Source: Tribonema minus (taxonomy: Eukaryota; Sar; Xanthophyceae; Tribonematales; Tribonemataceae). Taken from it: a stretch of 64,000 nucleotides of DNA. The DNA lies in NCBI GenBank assembly GCA_017506865.1, contig JAFCMP010000092.1, positions 186,001 to 250,000 of the forward strand, in the 5' to 3' direction. The notes under the pieces were generated by a model. That model was not told the origin of the DNA. It did not search any database and was given only the letters and a program-made list of their open reading frames with translations. Below, one piece after another: positions 50,958 through 61,487 of the stretch. Both the position numbers and the translations under genes were made by a program. Every line of letters begins with the position of its first letter. Within the stretch, counting starts at the first letter, position 1.

Positions 50958-51319
50958 TGATCCAAAGGGAAAGGCCTCTGGGTTGCTCCATGAGCAGGCC
51001 AAGCCCTTCTGGGAAACAGGAGCTCACTCTCAGGATGTAGGCTAACCACTTGCATGGAGAAAAGGCCACACACCTGGTGTGTTTGTGATGGCTCAGCTCC
51101 AATAAGTCCCTGCTGTCCAGCAGCTGGCTAGCAAGAGTTAGTAGCTAAAGCAAGCCACTGAGGTGCTGCCCCAGATTGTTCTGTGCAAGTAGTTCCTGGA
51201 ACAGTCCAAGCAAATTCCTAGGAACGGCCCTCAGGTGAACTGGCCTGAAGTACACTTGTACAGTACAGTCAAAGGTGTACACAGCACTTGAACTGTACTG
51301 TGACATGGACTTTGTATCA
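50958..51319 (-). repeat. Ty3 LTR (5' LTR of the element)
   Basis: Direct repeat of 40162-40523, with the same TGAT...ATCA ends; followed on the plus strand by GTAT. The element's promoter should lie inside. Confidence 0.92.
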
Positions 51320-54300
51320 GTATGATGGCGTTGCCATATGGTATATACAATGCAAATGCATTCAAGTTGATCTCACTGATGTGTGACGTGGCACGCTAGC
51401 GGGCCGGGCTCTAGACTGAGCCTCTGAGTGTGACACTGGCAGTACTCAATTCAGATTCAGATTCTGAATCTGAAGATTTTTGTCAAATTGAATCATGCTG
51501 ATGCGTTCACTCAGTTCAAGCTGTGAGCTTCAAGTTCTGAACCTGGTCCACCCAGTAGTACTGTCACACTTTTAAATTAGAACATTGACCTCAACCGTGA
51601 GCTTTTGCAGAGATGCACCTCCAAGTTGAAGTTTTGAATATGCCCCAATCATGTTTTTCGCCAAATTGAATATCGCCATGTGGCATTCAATGTGGCAATC
51701 TTCAAAACTGGTACCTGCACCTCATAACCTAGGTACACAGTTGTCAGTGACTCGGAGGGCCTCACACACAGTCATCATATTAACAATTGACTCAGAAATG
51801 CCGCATGCCGGCGGCCGCAGCCAACACTGGCATGGTTCACTTTGGCAGCTGAAATAAATGAATATTGCAAAAAACGGGACCTGTGTTACTAGTACAGTAT
51901 TGCGGTATTGCGAATTTTTAGTAGTGTGGGTTTAAAAGGTGGAAAAAAGGGGGAAAAAAGTGGGGAAAAAAGAGCGGAAAAAGAGGAGAGTTCGGCTACT
52001 ATGTAGTATAATTCGCTGCCGCCGCCGGGGGTACTCGCCGCGCGCAGCGCGGCTTCAGGCCTATCGTCAGTATACTTATAAGATTTGTCAGCGTCTGGTG
52101 TGCAGACTCATACAGACATGCGACACAGCACATGTGGCAGCCGCTGCAAGGGCACAGCTGCAGAATCGTACGTGCAAGCAGCACTAACTTGAACTTCAAT
52201 CTGCCATATTACTAAAAGTATGTCACCACATCATGATGTGTCCGCACTGGTGAGAATCCATGGCCGTACTACGAACTTCAAGCGTTTGCGCACAAAATCT
52301 CAGACTGAGTCAGTAAGATGTGCACTTGGAGTAACATACAATACATACTCAGGCTGCATACTATGAACGATGCAATTGCTAACAAGAGCGATCAATGTAT
52401 GTGCAGACACAGACTCTCGGAATCCTGCTCGACTTTAGGGCAATTGACATTTGGGCAACGTTAAACTTTGAGGTTTACACCCCCCTGCATGGCCCCTACC
52501 AGTAGCACCTCCGCGCCGTTGCTCAGAGACCAGGTGTCCACATGTTGTGGGTTCTGATAAACAAAACATGCAATGCAGATTCAGCGCTTGCTGCACTATC
52601 ATAGCAAGTGCACCTTGCAAGCCAACATGCACCCCAAGAGCAAGCCATTGGCAAGCAGTGCAGCAGTCAGTGCCACAGTGCTCCGCCGCCCCAAACAAAC
52701 AAACTTGCGCGCCGCGCAGCGCCCCTCAACTTGAAGCCACCGGGCATGCCAGTGGTAGGCTGTGACACACTCAAATGCCGCGAAGTGTATGTGTGCCACC
52801 GCCGCTGCCAGCTGCCTGCACGCAATGCGTGTGCGCGTTGCATCCAGATGTCATAGGCAGCGCTGCAAACGTGCGCGCCGCCACGTGATCATCATGATGC
52901 CTCATCGCTTCACGTTGAATGGGCGTAGTACTAGTAATACACTAATGCAAATTACACCGAGCTGTACTGCATGACACATTGTGCCGCAGCGCAGCAACGC
53001 TTACTAATAGTATGATCACCGCCACCAGCTGAGAGAACCCACAAGCCGCAACGTACTTCCAAGTATGACATTCAATTGCCACCGGCATCCATGGGCGGCA
53101 GCAAGGCTGCATCAACAGTGACTTCGGAAGACTAAGGCACTCTCGCTGGCTGCCAGTGCTTTTAAGGTGGTAAATTTAGTGCGCACCACGGGCTCCGTAA
53201 ATATTAACACTAGTATACTTGTACTAGTACTATAGCCATGCTAATGCGCTTCGCCGCCGGCTTCAATGGGCGGCAGCACGCGTTCGCGCCGCCAGCTGCA
53301 TCATGATATGATAGTCATGTGTGTTTGAGTTGACGCCAGCGCAGACGGCGCAGCATCACAGCAGAGAACATCCTAAACATTGAGCACCAGTACTGCCGCA
53401 GCGGTGCAAGAAGCTGCGGTGAAATGCAATACAGCATGAGCACAACCTACAATCTTGTCGGGAGTAGATGGTCCACTTGTTCACGATTTGTGGCCTATGA
53501 TGATCTCTACAGCAATGTGCTAGCATCACACCCATCAGCAGGCCCGGACTGCCCGCTTTGCTTTCTGGTTTTGTGACCTTTGGATGATGTTTGGGCTCAA
53601 GACAGTGGCGGCTTCCTTGGACCTTGTTCTGTTCAAAGCATGCAGCATATACAACAAGAAAACCACACCGCAACTCTTGATGATGAACGTTTCGAATTCC
53701 CATTGTGGCCAGCCTTTGGCAGCACCAAGAACCTTGAATCCCACACACACACAACGCTTGCATTTTTCCTTCTCCACACCCATTGGGCACCAACACCCCA
53801 GCCTGCCCCCGAAGCAGCACAGGCTACCACAACAACCCCCGTCCTTCAGTTAGATAAACCACACACAATGTGAATTCCCCTGCCGCCACGTGGGCTGCTT
53901 TTGCATGCATCCCACGGCTTCAACAAACTCTCCAAACCTGCCGTTGGCTCACCACCCACTCCCTGAGAAACGTCACGCTGTCTCTGCAGCTGCAGTGGTG
54001 GGCCTTATTGTCTCACCACGCCTGAGCACTTTAATTTCGTCGGCGGTCTGCTTCGGGCACATGGCAGTGGTAAATAAGCTCACACAACCATGGTGCCCCC
54101 CCCCCCCCCCCCCTCCCCCCCCAGCTTAGCAATGTTTGATCAAGACCCCTTCATCTTTCCTTCCCTCACTCGCCCCCCCCCCCCCCCCCCCCCCCAAAAC
54201 CCGCACCACCTTCCCAATTCACCAGCACAACAGAGACGTCGTGAATGCCACCACCACTTCATAATGAAAGCGGTAGAGCGTACATGCGCTGTGTCCAAAT

Positions 54301-54478
54301 GCCTTGTTAACCACACAATCAAACCCCCATCTTGCGTCCGCTGACTAGGCATCATGTAGCAAAGGCACTTTGTCTGCGTCAAACGCGGCCCGCGCTGCAA
54401 CAGCCCCCCTCAACATGTGCGGTGCGCTGACCCTTGTAGTCTGCCCTTGCGCACGGCCCGCCGCTTGCTTTGTGCGTT
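51320..54478. other. Intergenic, no supported gene
   Basis: Contains a purine-rich patch (GGAAAAAAG repeats, 51938-51995), CTAGTA motifs near 52925 and 53205-53230, and long C runs at 54092-54121 and 54173-54196. Open frames at 53356-53873 on both strands show no domain. Confidence 0.5.
54092..54196 (+). repeat. Two long poly-C tracts
   Basis: Runs of about 19 and 24 C, the first followed by T and more C. They could form G-quadruplex/i-motif structures, and their length is likely unreliable in an assembly. Confidence 0.9.
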
Positions 54479-54707
54479 CTAGCTGCAGCGTTCCGCGATG
54501 GGCACGTCAAGGCTGCGATACACCTGCGGAGGCGTGGCCGTCTGAGCATCACCATCTGCAGCATCCATCGCGTCTTCCGCCGCATCAGAGTTGATGGTGT
54601 CTAAAGGAGCGTGAACGGGTTGCATGGCGCGTGGCGATGCGACAGGCTCCAGGCCGTAGGCGTGGCATGTCTCAGCGGCTGCCACTGGCGACGCGCCTGC
54701 AGAGGGC
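54479..54707 (-). CDS. Coiled-coil gene, last exon
   Basis: Acceptor ATCTTCCAG precedes 54707. One base completes the Lys codon left in phase 2 by the exon at 55834, then 76 codons run to TAG 54479-54481. It encodes an acidic, Ala/Pro-rich tail (AAETCHAYGLEPVASPRAMQ, TINSDAAEDAMDAADGDAQT). The phase match supports the model, but no domain is recognised. Confidence 0.5.
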
Positions 54708-55810
54708 CTGGAAGATGACAAGAGGGGCGTTTTCCAGAGTCAGTGACGTTAAAATGCGTGGTGCTCGCGCAGCTGATGCGGCAGAGCAGCGACTAGCCAA
54801 GAGCAGAACCTGATCTCAATGAACGAGGCTTGGCTCCTCGTTTCGGCTCCCGGGCCGCAATTGAGCGCACAAAAGCTACAGTCTGCGTTCATGTACATGG
54901 GCAGGGCAGGCCCATGATGCAAATGTTGGTATATCCAAGAACTCAGAGCCATGAAGTTTCGCTACATGGTCATTTTTTGCGCTATAAGATGTGGTGGCAG
55001 AGAGAGTATTGCACAAGGTGCGTGCACATCTACGGCACTGTTCATGAGGCGTCTAAACCCGGTCATACCAGCATAGGTGATGTGCTTCTCACAAAATTGT
55101 GGGAAACCCGCAGCAACAGATACCGACGTGCATGCAATTGCCTATAACTTCCCCTCAACTGAGCAGTGCCGCACAGTTGATAAGTAACACAGTGCAAATT
55201 GTGCAATTGGTACAATTCCTCAGCATGACAAGGCCGTAGGCGTGGCATGTCTCAGCGGCTGCCACTGGCGACGCGCCTGCAGAGGGCCTGGAAGACGACA
55301 AGAGGGGCGTTTTCAGAGTCAGTGACGTTAGAATGCGTGGTGCTCGTGCAGCTGATGCGGCAGAGCAGCGACTACAGCCAAGAGCAGAACCTGATCTCAA
55401 TGAACGAGGCTTGGCTCCTCGTTTCGGCTCCCGGGCCGCAATTGAGCGCACAAAAGCTGCAGTCTGCGTTCATGTACATGGGCAGGGCAGGCCCATGATG
55501 CAAATGTTGGTATATCCAAGAACTCAGAGCCATGAAGTTTCGCTACATGGTCATTTTTTGCTCTATAAGATGTGGTGGCAGAGAGAGTATTGCACAAGGT
55601 GCGTGCACATCTACGGCACTGTTCATGAGGCGTCTAAACCCGGTCATACCAGCATAGGTGATGTGCTTCTCACAAAGTTGTGTGAAACCCGCAGCAACAG
55701 ATACCGATGTGCATGCAATTGCCCATAACTTCCCCTCAACTGAGCAGTGCCGCACAGTTGATGAGTAACACAGTGCAAATCGTGCAATTGGTACAATTCC
55801 TCAGCATGAC
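54651..55810. repeat. 580-bp tandem duplication over the last intron/exon junction
   Basis: Copies 54651-55230 and 55231-55810 are nearly identical. Each contains the acceptor and first ~55 bases of the last exon of the coiled-coil gene, so the gene now has an extra, upstream copy of that acceptor at ~55287. The duplicated exon start runs into non-exon sequence after ~55231. Confidence 0.9.
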
Positions 55811-55833
55811 AAGAAGGAATTTGAGGTACGCAC

Positions 55834-56051
55834 TTCAAGGGCGCTCGCGGCAGCACGCACTTCAACGCCGCGGTCGGCGGCACGCACTGCGACGGCGTGG
55901 GCGGCTGTGCTCCCGCCGTTGTTACGCAGCTGTCCCCCTGCCTTCCCCCAGCATTGTCCCCCTGCTCCCCAGCGGTGGGGTCAGAGCCCCCTGGCACTGG
56001 CGACGCTAGCGCTGCCGCCGTTGCGGAGCGGGAGTCGCGCGTGCGGAAGTT
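55834..56051 (-). CDS. Coiled-coil gene, penultimate exon
   Basis: Acceptor CGTCACAG, donor AA|GTGCGT, phase 0 in and phase 2 out. It encodes a Pro/Ala/Gly-rich non-coiled stretch with Cys-containing repeats (PSQCVPP, LKCVLPRAPLK). Confidence 0.5.
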
Positions 56052-56568
56052 CTGTGACGCGGCAGTGAGATCATGTGGCATGGCTCAGCGCACTACTTGA
56101 TCGTTGCGTTCAGTGTAGGAGAGCGATGATGCGCTCGCGCTTGTGGTCTGCTGCGTTGTCAGTGCGCTGCTTGCTTGTTGTTGTGTACATTGACAGGAGC
56201 GCGGTGGTGTGACGTGCTTGCACTTGTGGTACGCTGCGGTTGCGTTCTGATGCGTACATGTGACAGAAGGTACTTCATCGGTCATGGCTCATTGCGCTCC
56301 TGGTGTTGCGGATGATTTCTGGAGACAGTCAAAGTCTGCCTGGAAAGTACCTCACCTGTACATCAGCAAATCACATCTCAATACCATGATGCCCTGTCAT
56401 ATCTCACAAGTGATCGCGAGCACTGACGCTCATCATTGGCGGCATACTGACTAGTATACGCATCGTGCAACCCGACATATCCCTTAAGAGCTCTGGTAGT
56501 ATGTTGAAGTCTGCGTCACGCAGGCATTCACTAACCTCAAACTGTTACTTCAAGTATAGGCACGTCAC

Positions 56569-56709
56569 CTGAGCTGGGGGTGTGTGCACTTCCTGCACGT
56601 TTGCCAGGTCGTTGAGCAGGTTGAGCACTTCGTTCTCCCTGGTAGTCGGCGTGACGGTCAGCGTCTCACACAACTGCGTCAGCTCCTCCTGCTTGGCTGT
56701 CAGCATTGC
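56569..56709 (-). CDS. Coiled-coil gene, 47-codon exon
   Basis: Acceptor GTGCTGCAG, donor CAG|GTGACG, phase 0 at both ends. It encodes a heptad-like helix (AMLTAKQEELTQLCETLTVT, ENEVLNLLNDLANVQEVH). Confidence 0.6.
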
Positions 56710-56953
56710 CTGCAGCACACGCAGGGCACGCGCACGAGGGCAGTGAGCAGACCATTGTGCGTGCAATGCTCTCTGTGCGTACGTCTTCGGCCTGCGAAAG
56801 CCAAAAGCGCATTGGCAGGCCACGATTCAGCCAACAAGTCCAGGCACAAGCCAGCAGATCCAGCAACACAGGGAGCGTTTGCAGCAAAGACGACGGGTGC
56901 ACCACAAGCATGAACCTCTCCCTCTGCAATCGTACGCACACACGCAAGCTCAC

Positions 56954-57949
56954 CTGCTCCACTGCAGCGGCGACGCGCTCCTCCGCCTCCGCACGCGCCA
57001 CCGCCGCCTGAGCATCCGCCTCAGCCCGCACGTCGCGCGTCCGCTGCTCCGCAGCAGCGGTGCGCTCCTCCGCCGCCGCGGCGCGCGTCTCCGCCGCACC
57101 AAGCCGCCGCTCCGCCGCCGCCTGCGCATCCGCAATGCAGCGCTGTGCCGCCGCCCGCGCCGCCGCGACGCAGCGTTCGTTATCGGCGGCGCGCCGCTCG
57201 ACCTCAATCAGCCGCTGCTCGGCAGCAGCGAGGCGGGCTGCCGCCGCCGCCGCCGCCGCAGCGACGCGCCGTTGAGCCGCCGCCTCTGCGCCCTCGGCGC
57301 GCTCCTCCGCAGCGTGGCGCTGTTGCTGCGCAGCGGCGGCGCGCTCGTCCGCGGCCGCTGCCTGCGCCTGCGCCGCCGCTGCCGCGTCGCGCGTGCGCTG
57401 CTCTGCGGCAGCGGCGGCGCGCGCCTCCGCCGCCGCCACAGCATCCGCGACGCCCCGCTCTGCCGCCGCGGCGCGCTGCTCCGCCGCGGCCAGCTTCTGC
57501 TCCTTTGCGGCCAGCTGCTGCGCAGCGGCGGCGGCACGGGCGTCCGCCGCCGCCTGAACCTCCGTGCCGAACCACTGCGCCGCCGCCCCAGCGTCCTTCA
57601 GCAGCTGCTCTGCGGCGGCGGCACGCAGCTCGGCGGCGCCTGCGCACTGCTCCGCTGCGGCGGCGCGGCGCTCTGCGGCGGCAGCGCGCTCATTTGTCGC
57701 CGCCTCCGCAGCAGCGATGCGCGTGTCCGCCGCCGCCTCGGCGTCGGCAGCGCGCTGCTCTGCGTCACGCGTGCGCTGCAGCGAAGCGGCCAGCTGCTGC
57801 TCAGCTGCGGCGCGCTGCTGCTCGGCGGCAGCAGCGGCGGCAGCGGCGGCATGCTGCTGCCCTGCTGCCTGAGCCTCTGCAATGCGTCGCTCTGCTGCTG
57901 TGTGAGCGTCCGTGATGCGCTGGTCGGCCGCCGCAGCGGCGGCAGCAAG
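56954..57949 (-). CDS. Coiled-coil gene, main 332-codon exon
   Basis: Exactly 996 bases without a stop between acceptor CGTGCTGCCAG and donor CAG|GTGAGC, phase 0 at both ends. It contains no useful ATG, so it is easily missed in favour of long plus-strand shadow frames. It encodes an almost continuous Ala/Glu/Gln/Arg helix with repeating (A)AAAEQR(A/T), e.g. AAAEQRLIEVERRAADNERC. The pattern is typical of long cytoskeletal or flagellar-rod-type coiled coils. The function is unknown; composition alone does not assign a family. Confidence 0.7.
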
Positions 57950-58691
57950 CTGGCAGCACGAGGGGCAATGGGGGAAAGGGGGGAGGGGGGGGGCGGCAAT
58001 TCACATTACAAACGTCGATGTATGGTGTGAGAATGGCAGGGGGCCTCGTCGATTGCACTAGAGCTTCTGATATGTGACGTGCATATCATGGATGGAGGTT
58101 GGCGACCTATCACGAATGCTGTTACTGGCAGCTGTGCTGGTGTTCACTGCCGTCAAGTGCGCAGATTTCCGCCCTTTGCAGTCAAAACACCGCTGCCTCA
58201 AGTGCTGCAGTACTCATCAGCCGGGCGTGCGCAACACAGCACTGCATGCTTCAGCACTCATGATGTGTGCGTTTGCCCCTCCCACCTCCCAGTCCCAAGC
58301 CGTGCTGCATCGCGCGCAGTGCTCAGCGCTGAGCACTGATGCACCAGCGCTCATCAGCGGCGGCTGCGGCAGGTGCCGCAAGTGGCAAGTGACTCGTGTG
58401 CTGGCGCATGTCCCTCAGGTTTAGGCTAACCCTCGCACTAACTCTAACACTACGGCCCTGCTCCCTCCGGAGCATCACAGCGATGGACAGTGCTATGTGG
58501 CAGCTAGCACTTGCGATACACACGACAAGATGCCTAGGCAGTCAAGAAAAAAAAGTACAAAACTGCATTAAGGCTCGAGTGAAACTCTCAGGTGAGCCAG
58601 TTCTCGGTAAAAAAACTCAAGGGTCAAAACCCCAGACCCTTACCCAATTCTGTATCGCAACCTCCAAATTGCAAACAAATTCAGTGCCCAC

Positions 58692-58787
58692 CTGCTTTTG
58701 ATGGGATGTCTCCAGGGCCAGAGCTCGGTCATGCAGGTCTCGCGCCTTGGCTTTCTCCGCGAGGCACTCCTTTGTGATAGCGCTCAG
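58692..58787 (-). CDS. Coiled-coil gene, 32-codon exon
   Basis: Acceptor GACAATAG, donor CAG|GTGGGC, phase 0 at both ends. It encodes LSAITKECLAEKAKARDLHD and ends in SHQKQ. A partial second copy of this exon with its own acceptor lies at about 58880-58915. Confidence 0.55.
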
Positions 58788-58799
58788 CTATTGTCGTAA

Positions 58800-59030
58800 A
58801 CGCGCAGCATCGTCCAGACATGCAGCAGGTAAGTAGGGAGAGGGTGAGTAGGGTCAGGGTTTGTTTTCTAGTAAGGTTAGGCTTGGCTTTCTCCGCGAGG
58901 CTCTCCTTGGTGATGGCGCTCAGCTACAGGTGTACTCGCAGCATCGACAAGACGTGCATTGAATAAGTAGGGTTAAGGTGAGTAGGGGTCAGGGTCAGGG
59001 TCAGCGACTTCCTACAGGCGTGCCGTTCAA
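58800..59030. repeat. Duplicated exon fragment and GGGT-rich minisatellite
   Basis: The exon start CTGAGCGC(T/C)ATCAC(A/C)AAGGAG is repeated (minus strand) near 58914. The sequence between and beyond is rich in AGTAGGGTCAGGGT and GGGTTAAGGTGAG units. Confidence 0.65.
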
Positions 59031-59547
59031 GCAAACACTGAACACTGGAAAACCGCCAACGCTAACACATAAACCCTAGTTGCTTGCAAGGCTATTGCTG
59101 CATGAATTGTTGTGCAGCAGCCCAGCACCTGGGCACGCAGGTCGCAAAGTGCGACTGGTGCATGCTATGACGAGTCAACGAGTCACGTGACACCCGGAGT
59201 GGTGGCGACCTCTCAGCACAAGAGGCTGTTGCGAAATTTCCTGGATTTGTGCTCAAGCGACCTGAGCTCGTCCTGCTTTTTTTTTTAATTCAACATCACA
59301 AGTATCCTAATTTGCCCATTTCTGTCTGTGCCTGGTGGCATATGGCATCCATCCATCTCGGACAATACCCAGCATGGATGCCTGCTGATAGTTCCAGCAG
59401 CTTTCGTCCAACGTTCTAGACTAAGCAGGGCTGCCCTCCTTTTAGCCGCGCTCGTCCACCTAAATGTAGTCTTGACCACAGAACAGCCATCAGCCTCCGC
59501 CCTCCTTCCTGCACCTAGCCCGAACCAAAACCTACATGACAAAACCT

Positions 59548-59571
59548 AACCCTAACCCTAACCCTACATGA
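59548..59571 (+). repeat. Interstitial telomere-like (CCCTAA)3
   Basis: ACCTAACCCTAACCCTAACCC, three-plus perfect units, in an intron of the coiled-coil gene. Looser CCCTAA or GGGTTA words occur at 34885-34970 and 58430-60430. Confidence 0.8.
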
Positions 59572-59766
59572 CCCCCATGATGCCCTACTCACTCCAGCCT
59601 GCTTAGCCCTAGCCCAAACAGCAACCCCCTACCCCTGCCCTTACATGGCCCCCACATCGCAGTTTGCTCCTGCGACATCCGCCCACTCTACGCAGCCTAC
59701 CACAGCCCACCCACAAACACCCCATATCCCAATGCTGCCGACCCCCCTTCCCTACTCGGAACTCAC

Positions 59767-59976
59767 TGTTGCCTCCTGTGACTTCCGCTCTGTCTCTCTG
59801 CCGCTCTGCCTGCCTTCCTCCCACGCCTTCTGGCGCTTAGCGACAAATTCCGCTTGGAGGCGCACTAGCGCGGCTCTGTCACTGTTGCCAGCACCGCCGC
59901 TGTCCGCTGCCCGCGCGCGTTGGGCACCGGCAGCGGCTGCGTCTCGCTCTGCGCGTAGCTGCTCCAGACTCGCTTG
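59767..59976 (-). CDS. Coiled-coil gene, 70-codon exon
   Basis: Acceptor CTTGTCAG, donor ACA|GTGAGT, phase 0 at both ends. It encodes QASLEQLRAERDAAAAGAQR, a Gly/Ser break, and RLQAEFVAKRQKAWEEGRQS. Confidence 0.65.
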
Positions 59977-60089
59977 CTGACAAGGTCAGAGTCAGAGTGG
60001 AATCCAGGGAGAAGCAGGATTGACGTGAGCACCCGGGCTTGCGAGCATACTCAGGGTAAGGTTGGATAAGTTGATTGGGGCCAGGTTTG

Positions 60090-60680
60090 AATTGGCATTG
60101 GCAGCGGCTGCGTCTCGCTCGGCCCGTAGCTGCTCCAGACTCGCTTGCTGACAAGGTCAGAGTCAGGGTCGGAGCAAGGGTAGGGTCAGGGTTAGATTTA
60201 CACGGACGTAGAAACACGCGTGCACAGTCAGCGTTACGATTCGACTATGAACAGCACTGGAGAGTTCCACTTAGGCTTGACATCGACAGCAGCTACATCT
60301 CATGCGGCACGTAGCTGTTCCAGACTCGGATGCTGACAAAGTCAGAGTAAAAATTTGAGTGAGGGGAATGTAAGAGTCCGGATTGCAACTAGGATTTAAG
60401 CGGAAGTGCACACTTAGGGTTAGGGAGAGGATGAGATTGGATTTAGGTATAGGCTGGAAAGGCAAGGTCGAGATTGGTGCCAGCGGCAGCTGGTTTTGAG
60501 CAACATGACGCTGCTCCAGGATCGCATGCTGGTGACGCCACGATCAAGGTCAGAGTGCAAGGTCATAATCAGGGTTTGAAAAAGGGTTACGAAGGCGCGC
60601 GTGCACAGATAGCGCTAGCGTTGGGTTCATTACGAGTAACACGTCCCATAGCCGTTCAAGATTCGCTTGCTGGTGGGGTC
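60090..60680 (-). repeat. Array of decayed copies of a coiled-coil exon
   Basis: CAGCAAGCGAGTCTGGAGCAGCTACG-like segments, each preceded by a splice-acceptor-like TTGTCAG or TGACCCCACCAG, recur near 60155, 60335, 60525 and 60675. They are degenerate versions of the exon at 59976. Identity falls along the array and some copies contain stops. They lie in the intron between 59977 and 60824. Confidence 0.65.
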
Positions 60681-60824
60681 AGAACCAGAGCCGGAGTCAG
60701 GTGAGGATAAGGGTTGAAGCGAGTACACCACATGGTCCATGCCCCCCCCAGTGCAAGAGAGATTATCAGCAACGACCTTAGATGTTCGGGGCCCAAACGG
60801 CATGACTGGCATCTTGTCACTCAC

Positions 60825-60893
60825 CAGCTTGTTGTTGGCAACCTTGAGGTTATTGATCTGCGCTTGCTCCGAGCTGTTGGCGCGCGCCGCGTC
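60825..60893 (-). CDS. Coiled-coil gene, 23-codon exon
   Basis: Acceptor ATTTTGACAG, donor CTG|GTGAGT, phase 0 at both ends. It encodes DAARANSSEQAQINNLKVAN plus NKL. Confidence 0.6.
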
Positions 60894-61364
60894 CTGTCAA
60901 AATGTGAAGTATAGTAGGTAGGTATTAACACGCACCAGTCACAAACTTCAAGTGAGCAGTTGCTGAGCGATGATGTCGTGATACGGCTCAACTGGAGTGC
61001 TGCCGCAGCTCCCGTCATGTAAGTCAGCATTGCTTTCCGAGTAATATCGCAGATGCAGCATTGCTGCTTTTTGTTGAGACAAATGGGTAACTCAAGCATA
61101 ACTGTGAGAAAAATGTGCAAACACATGGCACGAAGGCGCGCAACTCACAAAGGGCAATATGTACAGTCTTAACTGGCAATTCTACGTGCGTGCGCCTGAG
61201 CGCATATATCATGCAAACAAGAGGAGTTTTGTCATGTATACAGACAGCTCATACTTCGAAGTACATCAATACTTAGCAAACAGCATACTTCACACCAGAT
61301 CTTGAAGTGCTATAGTTATGGCACGCGTTGCCACAAATGTATGCGCAACCAAATGCAAACTCAC

Positions 61365-61487
61365 CCTCTCTTCCTTGAGACCGTCGCACTCCGCAGTCTT
61401 CTGCTTGACCTTGTCTGCCATCACATCGAGCTGCTGTTTTGCGGCCTTTAGCTCCGCACAAACGGCTGCGAGGCTGGGCTGGGGATC
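61365..61487 (-). CDS. Coiled-coil gene, 41-codon exon (most upstream found)
   Basis: Acceptor GATGCAG, donor AGG|GTGAGT, phase 0 at both ends. It encodes CAELKAAKQQLDVMADKVKQ followed by KTAECDGLKEER, a clear heptad pattern. A start codon was not found; the gene should extend upstream. Confidence 0.6.

Larger units (their letters stand above)
40162..51319 (-). mobile_element. Ty3/gypsy retrotransposon carrying a DNA methyltransferase
   Basis: An 11,158-bp element on the minus strand with two 362-bp LTRs (TGAT...ATCA ends), a GTAT target duplication, a primer-binding site abutting the 5' LTR and a purine tract before the 3' LTR. Domain order is Gag, cytosine-C5 DNA methyltransferase, protease, RT, RNase H, integrase, chromodomain, C-terminal extension. 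Placing RT before integrase defines Ty3/gypsy, and the chromodomain places it with the chromoviruses. The copy is damaged: five frame breaks (about 49690, 47295, 44650, 43010, 41235), four in-frame TAG, one TGA and an altered RT active site. LTR identity of roughly 97% suggests moderate age. Confidence 0.9.

Noticed and set aside
53356..53873. Overlapping frames on both strands (154 and 97 codons)
   Set aside because: Neither has recognisable motifs; both strands equally open, as expected by chance at this composition.
56879..58030. Long plus-strand frames (383 and 256 codons) across 56.9-58.0 kb
   Set aside because: They are Arg/Cys- or Pro/Arg-rich antisense shadows of the 332-codon coiled-coil exon, which has splice sites of matching phase and a regular heptad pattern.
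59548..59571. A chromosome end
   Set aside because: Only three CCCTAA units inside a gene with coding exons on both sides.
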